Shown here: positions 17,915-25,790 of the stretch, piece by piece
How positions within the stretch are numbered: the stretch's first letter is position 1
Layout: every line of letters starts with the position of its first letter
DNA from: Thermasporomyces sp040195635
GTDB taxonomy: Bacteria; Actinomycetota; Actinomycetes; Propionibacteriales; Actinopolymorphaceae
Direction: 5' to 3'
Assembly (NCBI RefSeq): GCF_040195635.1
Contig: NZ_JBEFTX010000002.1
Coordinates: forward strand, 62,001-126,000
DNA length: 64,000 bases
Translations under genes and position numbers: made by a program
Notes under the pieces: generated by a model
Told to the model about the DNA's origin: nothing
Seen by the model: only the letters and a program-made list of their open reading frames with translations
Databases searched by the model: none

Positions 17915-18538
17915 ATGAGGTTGTACGCAGACGCTGCTGGTCGCCGGCTGGGACAGGTTGTGGGAGACATGACCGCGCTGGCGTGGTTGGTTCTCACAGC
18001 GCACATCGCTTCGTCGGTGCATGAGCGCGTCGGTGCGTTGGCCGCTCCTGGTCGCCGGCTGGAAGGCGCCGGCCAGGCTCTGCGCAGGCAGTCGGCGGCC
18101 GCACAGGGCAGCGTGAACGATGTCCCCGGCGTTGGAGACGCGATCGGCAAGCCACTGAACGCCATCGCGCAAACTGGGCAGACGGTCGCAGCGATCGGGC
18201 GCAGCCATCAGAGTGTCGTAGGCGACGTCGCTCTCCTGCTCGCCCTCGGGGTCGGCGCCGCGATGCTCAGTGTTGTCCTGGTGTGGGTGGCTCGACGAAT
18301 CCGCTGGGTCCGTCGGGCCACGGAGGCCGACGCCCTCTCCGCGTCGGCCGGCGGTACGAAGTTGCTCGCCTTCCGGGCATTGTCGCGGGCGCCGGTCTCG
18401 AAGCTTCGGCCGGTCGCACCGGATCCTGCTGGCGCCTGGTTGCGTGGAGACGACGACGCCGTACGACGGTTGGCCGACGTTGAACTCACGTCCCTCGGCC
18501 TGCACCTCGCTCGCGCCGTGGGCAGCAAGAGCCCATGA
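17915..18538 (+). CDS. Predicted membrane protein, unknown function
   Basis: A 207-residue protein with two predicted transmembrane helices: MTALAWLVLTAHIASSV at about 19-35 and VALLLALGVGAAMLSVVLVW at about 105-124. A soluble loop of roughly 70 residues lies between them (alanine/glycine rich, APGRRLEGAGQALRR), and a basic cytoplasmic tail follows. It starts at an ATG with AAGGAG about 7 nt upstream. I do not recognise a domain. Similar two-helix proteins occur singly in actinomycete genomes. It is flanked by minus-strand genes on both sides and appears monocistronic. Confidence 0.68.
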   Translation: MRLYADAAGRRLGQVVGDMTALAWLVLTAHIASSVHERVGALAAPGRRLEGAGQALRRQSAAAQGSVNDVPGVGDAIGKPLNAIAQTGQTVAAIGRSHQSVVGDVALLLALGVGAAMLSVVLVWVARRIRWVRRATEADALSASAGGTKLLAFRALSRAPVSKLRPVAPDPAGAWLRGDDDAVRRLADVELTSLGLHLARAVGSKSP

Positions 18539-18639
18539 CGAGGGCGATGTATCCAGCAAGGGCTGGCTGTGAGCTCTGTGAGCGTGTGAACGCCCGGCAG
18601 AAACTCTGAGGAATCGTTCGAGACCCGGTAGCAGCCAGG

Positions 18640-19326
18640 TCACTTCTCGGCGGCCGCCGCGGCAAGGAGCTGGGCGAGCTCGATCGGCCTGCTGACCATC
18701 GGCCAGTGACCCGAGTCGATGTCGACGAATTCAAGGCGCTTGACCCTGGCCAGCTCGGGTAGCTGGCCGGCGCCGATCCACTCCTGAGCTTCCGCGGGAG
18801 TGAATTCGGGGCAGATGAGTACGACCGGGACGTCGAATCGTCGCTCGTCCACCAGGCGTACGACGCCCTTGGTCACCCCCTCGGGGACAGGGACCGCGGC
18901 TGCGGCGATGCCGCGCCGGGCCTCCTCGTCAAGGTCAACGGAGTCCGGGCCGTCGAATGGCTCCCAGCCCGGGAAGGGCATGGCGCCGTCCTTCGACTCG
19001 AAGAAGTCGGCGTAGGTTTCCCCGTCGGCAGACGGGAAGCCGCCGATGAGGGCGACTTTGGCGACCCTGTCCGGTCGCGCCTCGGCGGCCAGCCAAGCCA
19101 GGGTGCAGGCGGCGGAATGCCCCACCACCATGACCTTTCCAGACGATGAGTCCACCGCGGCGAGCACCGATGCCACCTGGTCGTCGAGCGTGGCGTACGC
19201 GGATCCGTCGCCCTGGCCCGGCAGCGTGAGCGGCACGGCGCGGTGGCCGAGTTTCTCGAGCGGAGGCACGACGTCGTTCCATACGGATCCGTCGAGCCAG
19301 AGACCAGCAATGAGGACGATGTCCAT
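18640..19326 (-). CDS. Alpha/beta-fold hydrolase
   Basis: A 228-residue alpha/beta hydrolase of the AB_hydrolase_6 type. The oxyanion region LIAGLWLDGSVWNDVVPPL begins near residue 5, the nucleophile elbow GHSAACTLA provides Ser at about residue 75, and SGHWPMVSRP near the C-terminus supplies the catalytic His. The start at 19326 is two bases after the stop of the upstream pentapeptide/DinB gene, so the pair is co-transcribed. It probably hydrolyses an ester or related bond of a small molecule; the specificity is unknown. The longer open frame upstream is part of the neighbouring gene. Confidence 0.85.
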   Translation of the reverse strand: MDIVLIAGLWLDGSVWNDVVPPLEKLGHRAVPLTLPGQGDGSAYATLDDQVASVLAAVDSSSGKVMVVGHSAACTLAWLAAEARPDRVAKVALIGGFPSADGETYADFFESKDGAMPFPGWEPFDGPDSVDLDEEARRGIAAAAVPVPEGVTKGVVRLVDERRFDVPVVLICPEFTPAEAQEWIGAGQLPELARVKRLEFVDIDSGHWPMVSRPIELAQLLAAAAAEK

Positions 19327-19328
19327 GA

Positions 19329-20130
19329 TCAGGTCACATTCTCCAGGGCGGTCAGATCGCGTTCGGCGTAGAGCCGATGTTCCCATTCCTCGTTGAGGAC
19401 GATGCGCAGACATTCTGCGTGAGGGAAGTTCTCCAGCCGGGGCCAGCCCGGCTCAGTGCGCGTCACCTCGGAGCCGAGCAACTCGTCGGTGAGTGAGTCC
19501 ATGACGTGGCGGACCATCGCCTGCCGTTCGCGGCGGACGGTGAGCACCTCGTCGAGCGAGGGTCGTGCCTCGCGGTCCCACGGGATGCCGTCCCACCCGG
19601 GCGCCTCGTCCCACGGCAGGTCCCACGCGTGCCACGGCGAGGCGTTGCCGAGGATCATCCGACCCACCCACGCAGCGCTCGCGAAGTTCAGGTGCCGCAG
19701 CGTCTGGATGAACGTCCACTCGTCGTCGACACTGCGGTGGAGCGCCGACTCGGGGAATGTCCTCGCCCGCTGCGACGGTGCCCTCCCACAACCGTTCCAG
19801 GATTGCCCACGCCGTACGGAACCCGTCGGCGTCGTCGGGGCGCATCTTCGCCCGGTCGGGCATGCGACGGTTCAGTTCGGCGTCGACGAGCGGTGCGATG
19901 TCGACACCGTTCACGACGACGTTCTGAAGCTCTCCATAGATCTCCACGTTCACCAACTCGACTCCGCGCAGCTGACTCTCGCTGAACCGGCCGCCGCGGA
20001 TCTGGGCTCCGGTGAAGTCGACCGCGCGCATCCTGGAGTTGTTGAGGTACGCCTCGGTGAAGGTGGCGTCCCGAAGGCTCACCCGCTCGAAGCGTGCGCC
20101 GGTGAGGTCCTGGTCGCGGAACTCTGTCAT
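19329..20130 (-). pseudogene. Pentapeptide-repeat/DinB-superfamily fusion, frameshifted
   Basis: Two frames join into one protein of about 265 residues. From 20130 the first frame carries pentapeptide-like repeats (FRDQDLTGARFERVSLRDA, FTEAYLNNSRMRAVDFTGA) and the linker up to WAILERLWEGTVA. The second frame continues with TFPESALHRSVDDEWTFIQT, NFASAAWVGRMILGNASPW and a DinB-like helical end (ECLRIVLNEEWEHRLYAERD). The shift is one base, around 19758-19776. DinB-superfamily proteins are metal-binding four-helix bundles, often thiol- or S-transferases. Restored, the gene would be a complete known architecture, so sequencing error is a serious alternative to inactivation. Co-oriented with the hydrolase 2 bp downstream. 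Confidence 0.75.
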
Positions 20131-20165
20131 GGGGTGTCACGGTAGGCCATGTTCCGGACGATCTG

Positions 20166-20194
20166 CTACCGCTTCAATGCCGGGCGCGCGGTAG
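20166..20194. promoter_or_regulatory. Perfect 7-bp inverted repeat in divergent intergenic region
   Basis: CTACCGC (20166-20172) and GCGGTAG (20188-20194) are exact reverse complements separated by 15 bp. The repeat lies between the divergent pentapeptide/DinB gene and the BadF-type kinase gene. It could be a dimer operator controlling one or both, or form an RNA hairpin in the kinase leader. Confidence 0.3.
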
Positions 20195-20252
20195 TGTGAG
20201 GGATGCCTACGACAACAGTCTCTCGAGCGCAGCAGGACGACGGCAGGTGGTA

Positions 20253-21224
20253 ATGGGCGACGAGTACGTGATTGGTGTTGACTCTGGCGGCAGCCACACT
20301 CGGGTTGTGTGCGTCGACCTCGACGGACAAATGAGGGGGTCGTCGCAGGCTGCTGGGGGCAGTCCTACGCACAACGTCAATGCTAGGGACCATGTTCAGT
20401 CCGCCATTCACGATGCGATACAACGAGCTGGCGTTGAGGTTGGCAACGCCGTTGGACTGGTATCCGGCATGGCTGGCTTCGATGGCGAGCGTGACCTGGG
20501 CTGGGCTTCGAAATATCTCGATGTCAGTGGCCTCGCGTGCCCGCGCTACATCGTCAATGACGCAGTTGTAGCCCACGCTGGAGCTTTTGCCGGCAACCCG
20601 GGGATTATCGTGGTGGCCGGTACAGGCTCCATGATCTTCGGAATTACTGAAGCGGGAGAACAGGTTCGTAACGACCGATACTTCCACTATGCCGGCGGTG
20701 CTCGGCACTTGTCCTTCGACGCCATGGCACGCATTCTGACTGACGAGGACACCGAGGCGGACGCGGACCTGGTGCGTGAGGTGTTCCAGTTCTGGGGAGT
20801 ATCCGACAAGCAGGGGCTCCGCAAGATAGTCCGTGACCACGAGTCTGCGGACCGCAATGATGTCAAACACTCCTACGGCCGAATGGCTCAGCTGATAACA
20901 GCCGCAGCGGAGACGTCTCCACTTGCCGCTGCCGCGTGCTGCCAACTTGCCGTGGCGACCTGCGTGGGTATTCGCCTGCTCGCCGGGCATTTCGAATCGA
21001 CAGTTGTCTCAGTAGCCCTGCAGGGAGGCCTAGCTCGGTCCGTTGCCTTTGCAAAGAGTGTCGAGGCCGAGCTGGCAGCCGCACGAGGGAAACGCATGGA
21101 CGTTGTCGACCCGGTGCTCAAGCCCGCTGCGGGCGCGGCACTGTTGGCCCTACGGCGAGCTGGCGTGGACACAAACGAGCGGGTGGTCAGGGGACTCGCG
21201 GCGTGCGATCATCTCATCAGGTAA
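20253..21224 (+). CDS. BadF/BadG/BcrA/BcrD ATPase-family kinase (N-acetylglucosamine-kinase-like)
   Basis: A 323-residue actin-fold ATPase. YVIGVDSGGSHTRVVCVDLDG at the N-terminus is the phosphate-1 loop, NDAVVAHAGAFAGNPGIIVV the phosphate-2 region with the expected Asp, and VAGTGSMIFGI the GTG motif; ALQGGLARSVAF near the C-terminus is the adenosine site. Members phosphorylate amino sugars such as N-acetylglucosamine, or activate radical enzymes; the single-subunit length fits a sugar kinase. The start at 20253 has AGGTGG 4 nt upstream. Codons here use A/T third positions clearly more often than neighbouring genes, which hints at recent acquisition. Confidence 0.8.
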   Translation: MGDEYVIGVDSGGSHTRVVCVDLDGQMRGSSQAAGGSPTHNVNARDHVQSAIHDAIQRAGVEVGNAVGLVSGMAGFDGERDLGWASKYLDVSGLACPRYIVNDAVVAHAGAFAGNPGIIVVAGTGSMIFGITEAGEQVRNDRYFHYAGGARHLSFDAMARILTDEDTEADADLVREVFQFWGVSDKQGLRKIVRDHESADRNDVKHSYGRMAQLITAAAETSPLAAAACCQLAVATCVGIRLLAGHFESTVVSVALQGGLARSVAFAKSVEAELAAARGKRMDVVDPVLKPAAGAALLALRRAGVDTNERVVRGLAACDHLIR

Positions 21225-21337
21225 CGCGCTCCGGACTCGCGTGCGTCGTGGTGCGCTAGCGTGACGCGAATTGGTCTGGAATCTTGGGATCGGATTGGCG
21301 GTCCTGGTGGGCCATTCGGCCCGTACAGTCATGCAGC

Positions 21338-22312
21338 ATGGACAAGCGAGTAATCGGTGGTATCGAGGTCAGCGGGTTGTGTCTCGGGGCGATGATGTTC
21401 GGGACAACGGTGGACGAGGACACCTCGTTCGCCTTGCTGGACACGTTTTTCGAGGCAGGCGGGACGTTCATCGACACGGCGAACTGCTATCAGTTCTGGG
21501 CCGGCGACGGGCAAGGGCATGAGAGCGAAGAGCTGCTCGGGCGCTGGCTGAAGAGCCGCGGACTGGCCACCGGCGCAGGACGCGAGCAGATCGTCATCGC
21601 GACGAAGGTCGGCGCCCGGCCCGATCGCGAGCGCGGGGACTCGTGGCCGGCCAACATCGAGGGGCTCTCGACCCAGGTGGTGACATCCCAGGTCGACGTC
21701 AGCCTGCGACGAATGGGCCTGGACTACGTCGACCTCTACTACTCGCATCACGAGGACCGGACAGTCCCACTCGAAGAGACGGTTGGCGCGTTCGCGTCGG
21801 TGGCGGAGTCCGGCAAGGCTCGTGCGCTCGGCGTCAGCAACGAACCGACGTGGCGGATCGAGCGCGCCCGGCGGATCGCCGCCTCGCACGCATGGCCGTC
21901 CTATGTCTGTGTCCAGCAGCGCCACACGTATCTGCAGCCGCGCCCCGGTGCCTACGACGCGTTCATGCCGGCCGCGAGCGGCGAACTGCTCGACTACGTA
22001 CGAGAAGAAGAAGACGTCACGCTGGTTGCGTACTGGTCGTTGATGGGCGGCGCGTACACCGACCGTGCGGACAAACGGATCGACCCGATGTACGACCATC
22101 CCGGGGCGTCCGCGCGACTCGCGGCCCTTCGCTCGGTCGCGGACGAGCTGGGCGCAACACCGAACCAGGTGGTGCTCGCCTGGATGCGGGCGAGCTCGCC
22201 GTCGATCCTCCCGCTGTTCAGCGCGAGTTCGGTCACCCAGTTGAAGGAGTCGCTCGGATCGACGGAGCTGACGCTGACTCCGGACCAGATGGAGCGCCTC
22301 GACCAGGCCTGA
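21338..22312 (+). CDS. Aldo/keto reductase
   Basis: A 324-residue NADPH-dependent (alpha/beta)8 oxidoreductase. The catalytic tetrad is visible: Asp and Tyr in FIDTANCYQFW (about 49-59), Lys in IVIATKVGARPD (about 89), and His in LYYSHHEDRTVPLEE (about 137). The usual NADPH C-terminal region FSASSVTQLKESLG is complete. The start at the ATG 21338 gives the standard N-terminus (VIGGIEVSGLCLGAMMFG); no ribosome site is evident, and the upstream region up to the kinase gene is short. It reduces an aldehyde or ketone on a sugar or small molecule. The physiological substrate is unknown. Confidence 0.88.
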   Translation: MDKRVIGGIEVSGLCLGAMMFGTTVDEDTSFALLDTFFEAGGTFIDTANCYQFWAGDGQGHESEELLGRWLKSRGLATGAGREQIVIATKVGARPDRERGDSWPANIEGLSTQVVTSQVDVSLRRMGLDYVDLYYSHHEDRTVPLEETVGAFASVAESGKARALGVSNEPTWRIERARRIAASHAWPSYVCVQQRHTYLQPRPGAYDAFMPAASGELLDYVREEEDVTLVAYWSLMGGAYTDRADKRIDPMYDHPGASARLAALRSVADELGATPNQVVLAWMRASSPSILPLFSASSVTQLKESLGSTELTLTPDQMERLDQA

Positions 22313-22365
22313 CTTTCAGCTCATCCGCGTTGGCGGTAGGCGACGAAGATCGGCTTCATGCGGTC

Positions 22366-22953
22366 TCAGTTGGTGTGACGTACGCGGTAACGGAGGTGCG
22401 TGACGTCTCGATCCTCGAGCCGGCGGACGAGATCGAGCTCGATGTGAGCACTACCGAGGTGGTCGAACAGCCTCCGGCCGTCCCCGAGGAGGACCTGAAC
22501 CAGGTGGATCTCCATCTCGTCCATCTGCCCGGCTCGGAGAAGCGCTTGGGCGGCCCCCGCCCCGTGGACCATGACCGCGCGGTCCCCGGCGGCCGCACGA
22601 GCCTCGCGGGCACAGTCCTCGACATCGGTGACGAATCGCGCGTGGCCGGGCGGCACGTCCTCGTCGTCCACGTGGTGGGTGAGGACGAAGATCGGCACGC
22701 CGTCGTGATGGTCGCCCTGCCAACGCCCGGCGAGTTCGAAGGTACGACGGCCGGAGATCACCGCGCCGGTGGCCATCGCTTCGCGGTATACCTGCCCGCT
22801 GGGGCCGTCGGACTCCCGATCGTCAAGCCAGTTGAAGAGGCGTCCACCGTCGCGTCCGAGCTCCTGGCCGGGTCGATCGTCCGGGCCAGCGATATAGCCG
22901 TCGAGCGACATCGACATGTACAGCCGGATCGGATTGCTCAGCCTGGTCTCCAT
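22366..22953 (-). CDS. Dihydrofolate-reductase-fold protein (RibD C-terminal family)
   Basis: A 195-residue reductase of the RibD_C/DHFR-like family common in actinobacteria. The N-terminus IRLYMSMSLDGYIAGPDDRP is diagnostic, followed by AVISGRRTFELAGRW, the NADPH-region VMVHGAGAAQALL and a C-terminal VTHLRYRVRH. Such proteins bind NADPH; few have known substrates, and they are usually not true folate reductases. The start at 22953 is backed by GGAGGAG a few bases upstream. It is divergent from the ArsR-glyoxalase gene, so it may be under its control through the operator at about 23.12 kb. A paralogue with the same motifs lies at 46.4-46.9 kb. Confidence 0.85.
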   Translation of the reverse strand: METRLSNPIRLYMSMSLDGYIAGPDDRPGQELGRDGGRLFNWLDDRESDGPSGQVYREAMATGAVISGRRTFELAGRWQGDHHDGVPIFVLTHHVDDEDVPPGHARFVTDVEDCAREARAAAGDRAVMVHGAGAAQALLRAGQMDEMEIHLVQVLLGDGRRLFDHLGSAHIELDLVRRLEDRDVTHLRYRVRHTN

Positions 22954-23118
22954 CTCTCCTCCATGACTGTGGGACGCACCGTTCCCGATCCTCGGTAGGA
23001 ACGGGAGTGTCACAGGGAAAGACTTCAGATCAGCGACAAACTCATCGGTCCCACGAGTCGGCCCCATGGCCGACAAGAGCGATGTCGCGTCCCAGGCGAC
23101 GGTGGTGAGACCGGAGAC

Positions 23119-23148
23119 TTGATATGCAAGCCGAAACTTGCCTATCAT
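23119..23148 (+). promoter_or_regulatory. Leaderless promoter with embedded ArsR-type operator
   Basis: TTGATA (23119-23124), 18 bp, TATCAT (23143-23148) form a good sigma-70-type promoter whose start point would coincide with the ATG at 23156. Between the boxes lies the near-perfect inverted repeat ATATGCAAG-N6-CTTGCCTAT (23122-23145, one mismatch), the size and position expected for an autoregulating ArsR-family repressor. Confidence 0.55.
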
Positions 23149-23155
23149 GTCCTTG

Positions 23156-23872
23156 ATGGTAGATGTCTTTGCTGCGCTGGCCGATCCGACAAGGCGCCTG
23201 CTCCTCGACGAGCTCGCGGCCCGGGACGGTCAGGCGCTGTTCGAGTTGTGTACGCGGCTGATCACGCGACACGGCGTCGCTATCACCCGGCAAGGGGTCT
23301 CCCATCACTTGGGTGTGCTGGAGGAGGCCGGCCTGCTCGCGGTGCAGCGCGAGGGTCGCACGAAACTGCACTTCCTGCGTACTGACGAGCTGGATCTCAT
23401 CGGCCAGCGATGGAAGCCCAACCGAGACAGGGGAGCCGGCGTGCTCAAGATCAACGTGACGAGTGTCTTCGTGGACGACCAGGACAAGGCTCTGGCGTTC
23501 TACACCGACAAACTGGGCTTCCTGCCCAAGAACGATGTGCCGACGGGCGAATACCGCTGGCTCACGGTGGTGAGTCCGTCCGACCCCGACGGAGTGGAGC
23601 TGCTCCTCGAACCGAACGCCCACGAGGCCGCCAAGGCCTACCAGCGGGCCCTGGTGGAGGACGGGATTCCGGCGACGTCGTTCGCCGTCGAGAACCTGGA
23701 GAAGGCCCACGCCGACCTCGCCGCGAAGGGAGTGACGTTCGTGCAGCCGCCCACGGCGATGGGGCCGATGATGACGGCGGTCCTCGATGACACGTGCGGC
23801 AACCTCATCATGATCGCGGCGCCGGTCCCCGCATCGGACGCGGGGTCTCCTCGAGGGGACAGCGAGTCGTGA
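23156..23872 (+). CDS. ArsR-family winged-helix regulator fused to a glyoxalase (VOC) domain
   Basis: A 238-residue two-domain protein. Residues 1-95 are an ArsR-type helix-turn-helix: MVDVFAALADPTRRLLLDEL, then GVAITRQGVSHHLGVLEEAG as recognition helix and LLAVQREGRTKLHFLR as wing. Residues about 100-225 are a vicinal-oxygen-chelate domain (KINVTSVFVDDQDKALAFYT, then GVELLLEPNAHEAAKAYQ, and AVLDDTCGNLIMIAAP). The fusion suggests that the VOC domain senses the ligand that releases the DNA-binding domain, or that it is an enzyme tethered to its regulator. No metal-binding CxC ArsR motif is seen. The ATG at 23156 is chosen because the promoter places the transcript start there; 23147 and TTG 23138 are alternatives. 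Confidence 0.85.
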   Translation: MVDVFAALADPTRRLLLDELAARDGQALFELCTRLITRHGVAITRQGVSHHLGVLEEAGLLAVQREGRTKLHFLRTDELDLIGQRWKPNRDRGAGVLKINVTSVFVDDQDKALAFYTDKLGFLPKNDVPTGEYRWLTVVSPSDPDGVELLLEPNAHEAAKAYQRALVEDGIPATSFAVENLEKAHADLAAKGVTFVQPPTAMGPMMTAVLDDTCGNLIMIAAPVPASDAGSPRGDSES

Positions 23873-23918
23873 CCGGGAGCCGCGGCGGCACGCTGCGGGG
23901 CCGGCACGTACATCGTCG

Positions 23919-24602
23919 TCAGGAACGGTTGCCGCTGCGGGGTTGGGCGATGCCGTGTTCCCAGGCCCAGGCGGCGATTCCGACCCGGTTGCGGATGCCG
24001 AGCTTGTCGCCGATGTTGGCGATGTGGGTCTTCACCGTTCCCGCCGTGATGTAGAGGTCGGACGCGATCTCGCTGTTGGTCTTTCCCATGGCGATATGGC
24101 GGGCGACCTCGATCTCGCGGCTGCTCAACGTCGCTCGTGCGGTGTCGCCAGCTGGTCGGGCTGTGCCGCCGAGAAGATGGCTGAGCAGGCGTACGGTGAC
24201 CTCGGGACTGATGAGCATGTCACCGCTCATCGCCGCGCGGATGGATTCGATGAGCAGCGTGGGTCCGGACCGCTTCAGCAGAAATCCGCAGGCGCCGAGC
24301 GAGAGCGCTTTCGCGACGTACTCATCGAGATCGAACGTGGTCACCACGATCACCCGGATCCCTGCGCTGGCAGGAGATTCCATCAAGGTACGGGTGACCT
24401 CCAGCCCGTCGAGGTGCGGCATCCGGATGTCCATCAGGGCGACGTCCGGTCGTACATGGCGGGCGAGGTCAAGCGCGGCGCGGCCGTCGGCTGCCTCGCC
24501 GACGACGAGCATGTCCGGTTGGGAGTCGACGATCAGTTTGAAGGCCACTCGGATGTCGCGTTGGTCATCGGCCAGGAGGACACGGATCGGTTTGTCAACC
24601 AC
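23919..24602 (-). CDS. NarL/LuxR-type response regulator
   Basis: A 227-residue two-component response regulator. In the receiver domain Asp12 and Asp13 (LLADDQRD), phospho-acceptor Asp58 (VALMDIRMP), the Thr of VIVVTTFD and Lys of GFLLKRSG are all present. The C-terminal LuxR helix-turn-helix (about 160-215) reads LSSREIEVARHIAMGKTNSE, then GTVKTHIANIGDKLGIRNRV. The GTG start at 24602 has GGGAG 6 nt upstream and overlaps the end of the sensor kinase gene by 8 bp, so the two are translationally coupled partners. Its DNA targets probably include the divergent membrane protein/hydrolase pair, but no operator was identified. Confidence 0.93.
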   Translation of the reverse strand: MVDKPIRVLLADDQRDIRVAFKLIVDSQPDMLVVGEAADGRAALDLARHVRPDVALMDIRMPHLDGLEVTRTLMESPASAGIRVIVVTTFDLDEYVAKALSLGACGFLLKRSGPTLLIESIRAAMSGDMLISPEVTVRLLSHLLGGTARPAGDTARATLSSREIEVARHIAMGKTNSEIASDLYITAGTVKTHIANIGDKLGIRNRVGIAAWAWEHGIAQPRSGNRS

Positions 24603-25674
24603 GGTTCGCTCCCGTGCGCGAGATGGGCATACAGGCGGCAACCGTCCACCTGCCGTGTTCGTCTGGCCCGGCGTTCAGGTCGCCGCCGAGGGCGCGCGCC
24701 CGTTCGCGGAGGTTGAGCAGCCCTCTGCCCCCGAGGGTACGGCTGACGCTGGTGATCCGAACGCCATGGCCGACGTCATTGCTGACGTGGACCTGAAGGA
24801 CATCCTTGTCATCGACCCGCACCTCGATGGTGACCTGCTCCGTCGACGGGGCGTGCCGCCGGATGTTGGTCAGCGCCTCGACCACGATCCGGTACGCAGT
24901 CATCTCCACCTGCGGTCGTCGTAGCACCAGACGTTGGCTGCGTTCGTCCTGCGCCAGCGACACGTGACACTGCGGGCGTTCGACCCGGAAGCGCTCCACC
25001 AGGTCGGGGAGGTCCGAAAGCCTCGCCAACGGCGGCCGGTGGTCGTGGGAGTCGTGGCTGTCGGCGAGCATCGCGACCAGATCGTCCATGGCGGAGAGTG
25101 CCTGCAGGCCGGCCGTCTCGATCCGTTCGAGGGCCGCACGGAGTCGGGCGGGGTCGTCGGCGTGGACGAACCGCGCGGCCTGCGCCTGCGCGACAATTCC
25201 ACTGACATCGTGTGCTACGAAGTCGTGAAGGTCGTGTGCGAGGTCGAGCCGCTGCGCCTGCCGGGCAGCGGTCACCGACCGGTCCAGTCGTACGGCCGCG
25301 ATCCGCGGATAACCACCCGTCACCACCGCACCCACCGAGGCAAGTGACCACAACGCGCAGCCACCGATCACGCTCAGCGGCGTCAGCTCCTCCGTCGGCA
25401 GGAAGCGCACGATCCACAGGGTTTGCGCGGCCGCGATGACCGCGCCGACCAGGTAGGCCGTACGGGCCGGCGCCCACCGGACGACGAAGGCGAGCAGGAG
25501 CAGCAGGGCAACCACCTCGACGCTGCCGATGAGACCAGCGACCTGACTGGGTGCGGAGCCGGTGTGCACGACGTACGCCGTGGCGGCGAGGGAGGCGACG
25601 GCGACCACGACCGCGGGGATGACGACCCACGGGCGCGGCCGAGCAAGATCGGGTCGCCATCGGATGACCTGCAT
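24595..25674 (-). CDS. DesK/NarL-type sensor histidine kinase
   Basis: A 359-residue sensor kinase. Four to five hydrophobic segments occupy about residues 17-120. The HisKA_3 dimerisation motif LAHDLHDFVAHDVSGIV has the phospho-acceptor His at about 150. The HATPase domain shows the N-box EALTNIRRHAP and a G-box GGRGLLNLRERARALGGDL. The short extracellular loops suggest it senses membrane state or a membrane-soluble ligand. The start at 25674 is the first ATG giving a full first helix; a weak GACGGG precedes it. It is the upstream partner of the overlapping response regulator and divergent from the CxxC membrane protein about 117 bp away. Confidence 0.92.
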   Translation of the reverse strand: MQVIRWRPDLARPRPWVVIPAVVVAVASLAATAYVVHTGSAPSQVAGLIGSVEVVALLLLLAFVVRWAPARTAYLVGAVIAAAQTLWIVRFLPTEELTPLSVIGGCALWSLASVGAVVTGGYPRIAAVRLDRSVTAARQAQRLDLAHDLHDFVAHDVSGIVAQAQAARFVHADDPARLRAALERIETAGLQALSAMDDLVAMLADSHDSHDHRPPLARLSDLPDLVERFRVERPQCHVSLAQDERSQRLVLRRPQVEMTAYRIVVEALTNIRRHAPSTEQVTIEVRVDDKDVLQVHVSNDVGHGVRITSVSRTLGGRGLLNLRERARALGGDLNAGPDEHGRWTVAACMPISRTGANRG

Positions 25675-25790
25675 GCCCGTCAGATTAGGGCCTGGCAGGC
25701 GGCCGACCGCATCGGCCGATCGGCAGATGCCTTGAGAACCTGCCGATCGGGGGATGGTGGCCTTCGGCCGCGACGCGGACAGTGGCTGCC

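Noticed and set aside
22366..22953. True folate-pathway dihydrofolate reductase
   Set aside because: The sequence blocks are those of the RibD C-terminal-like family, and folate-specific motifs of FolA are missing. The same applies to the copy at 46.4 kb.
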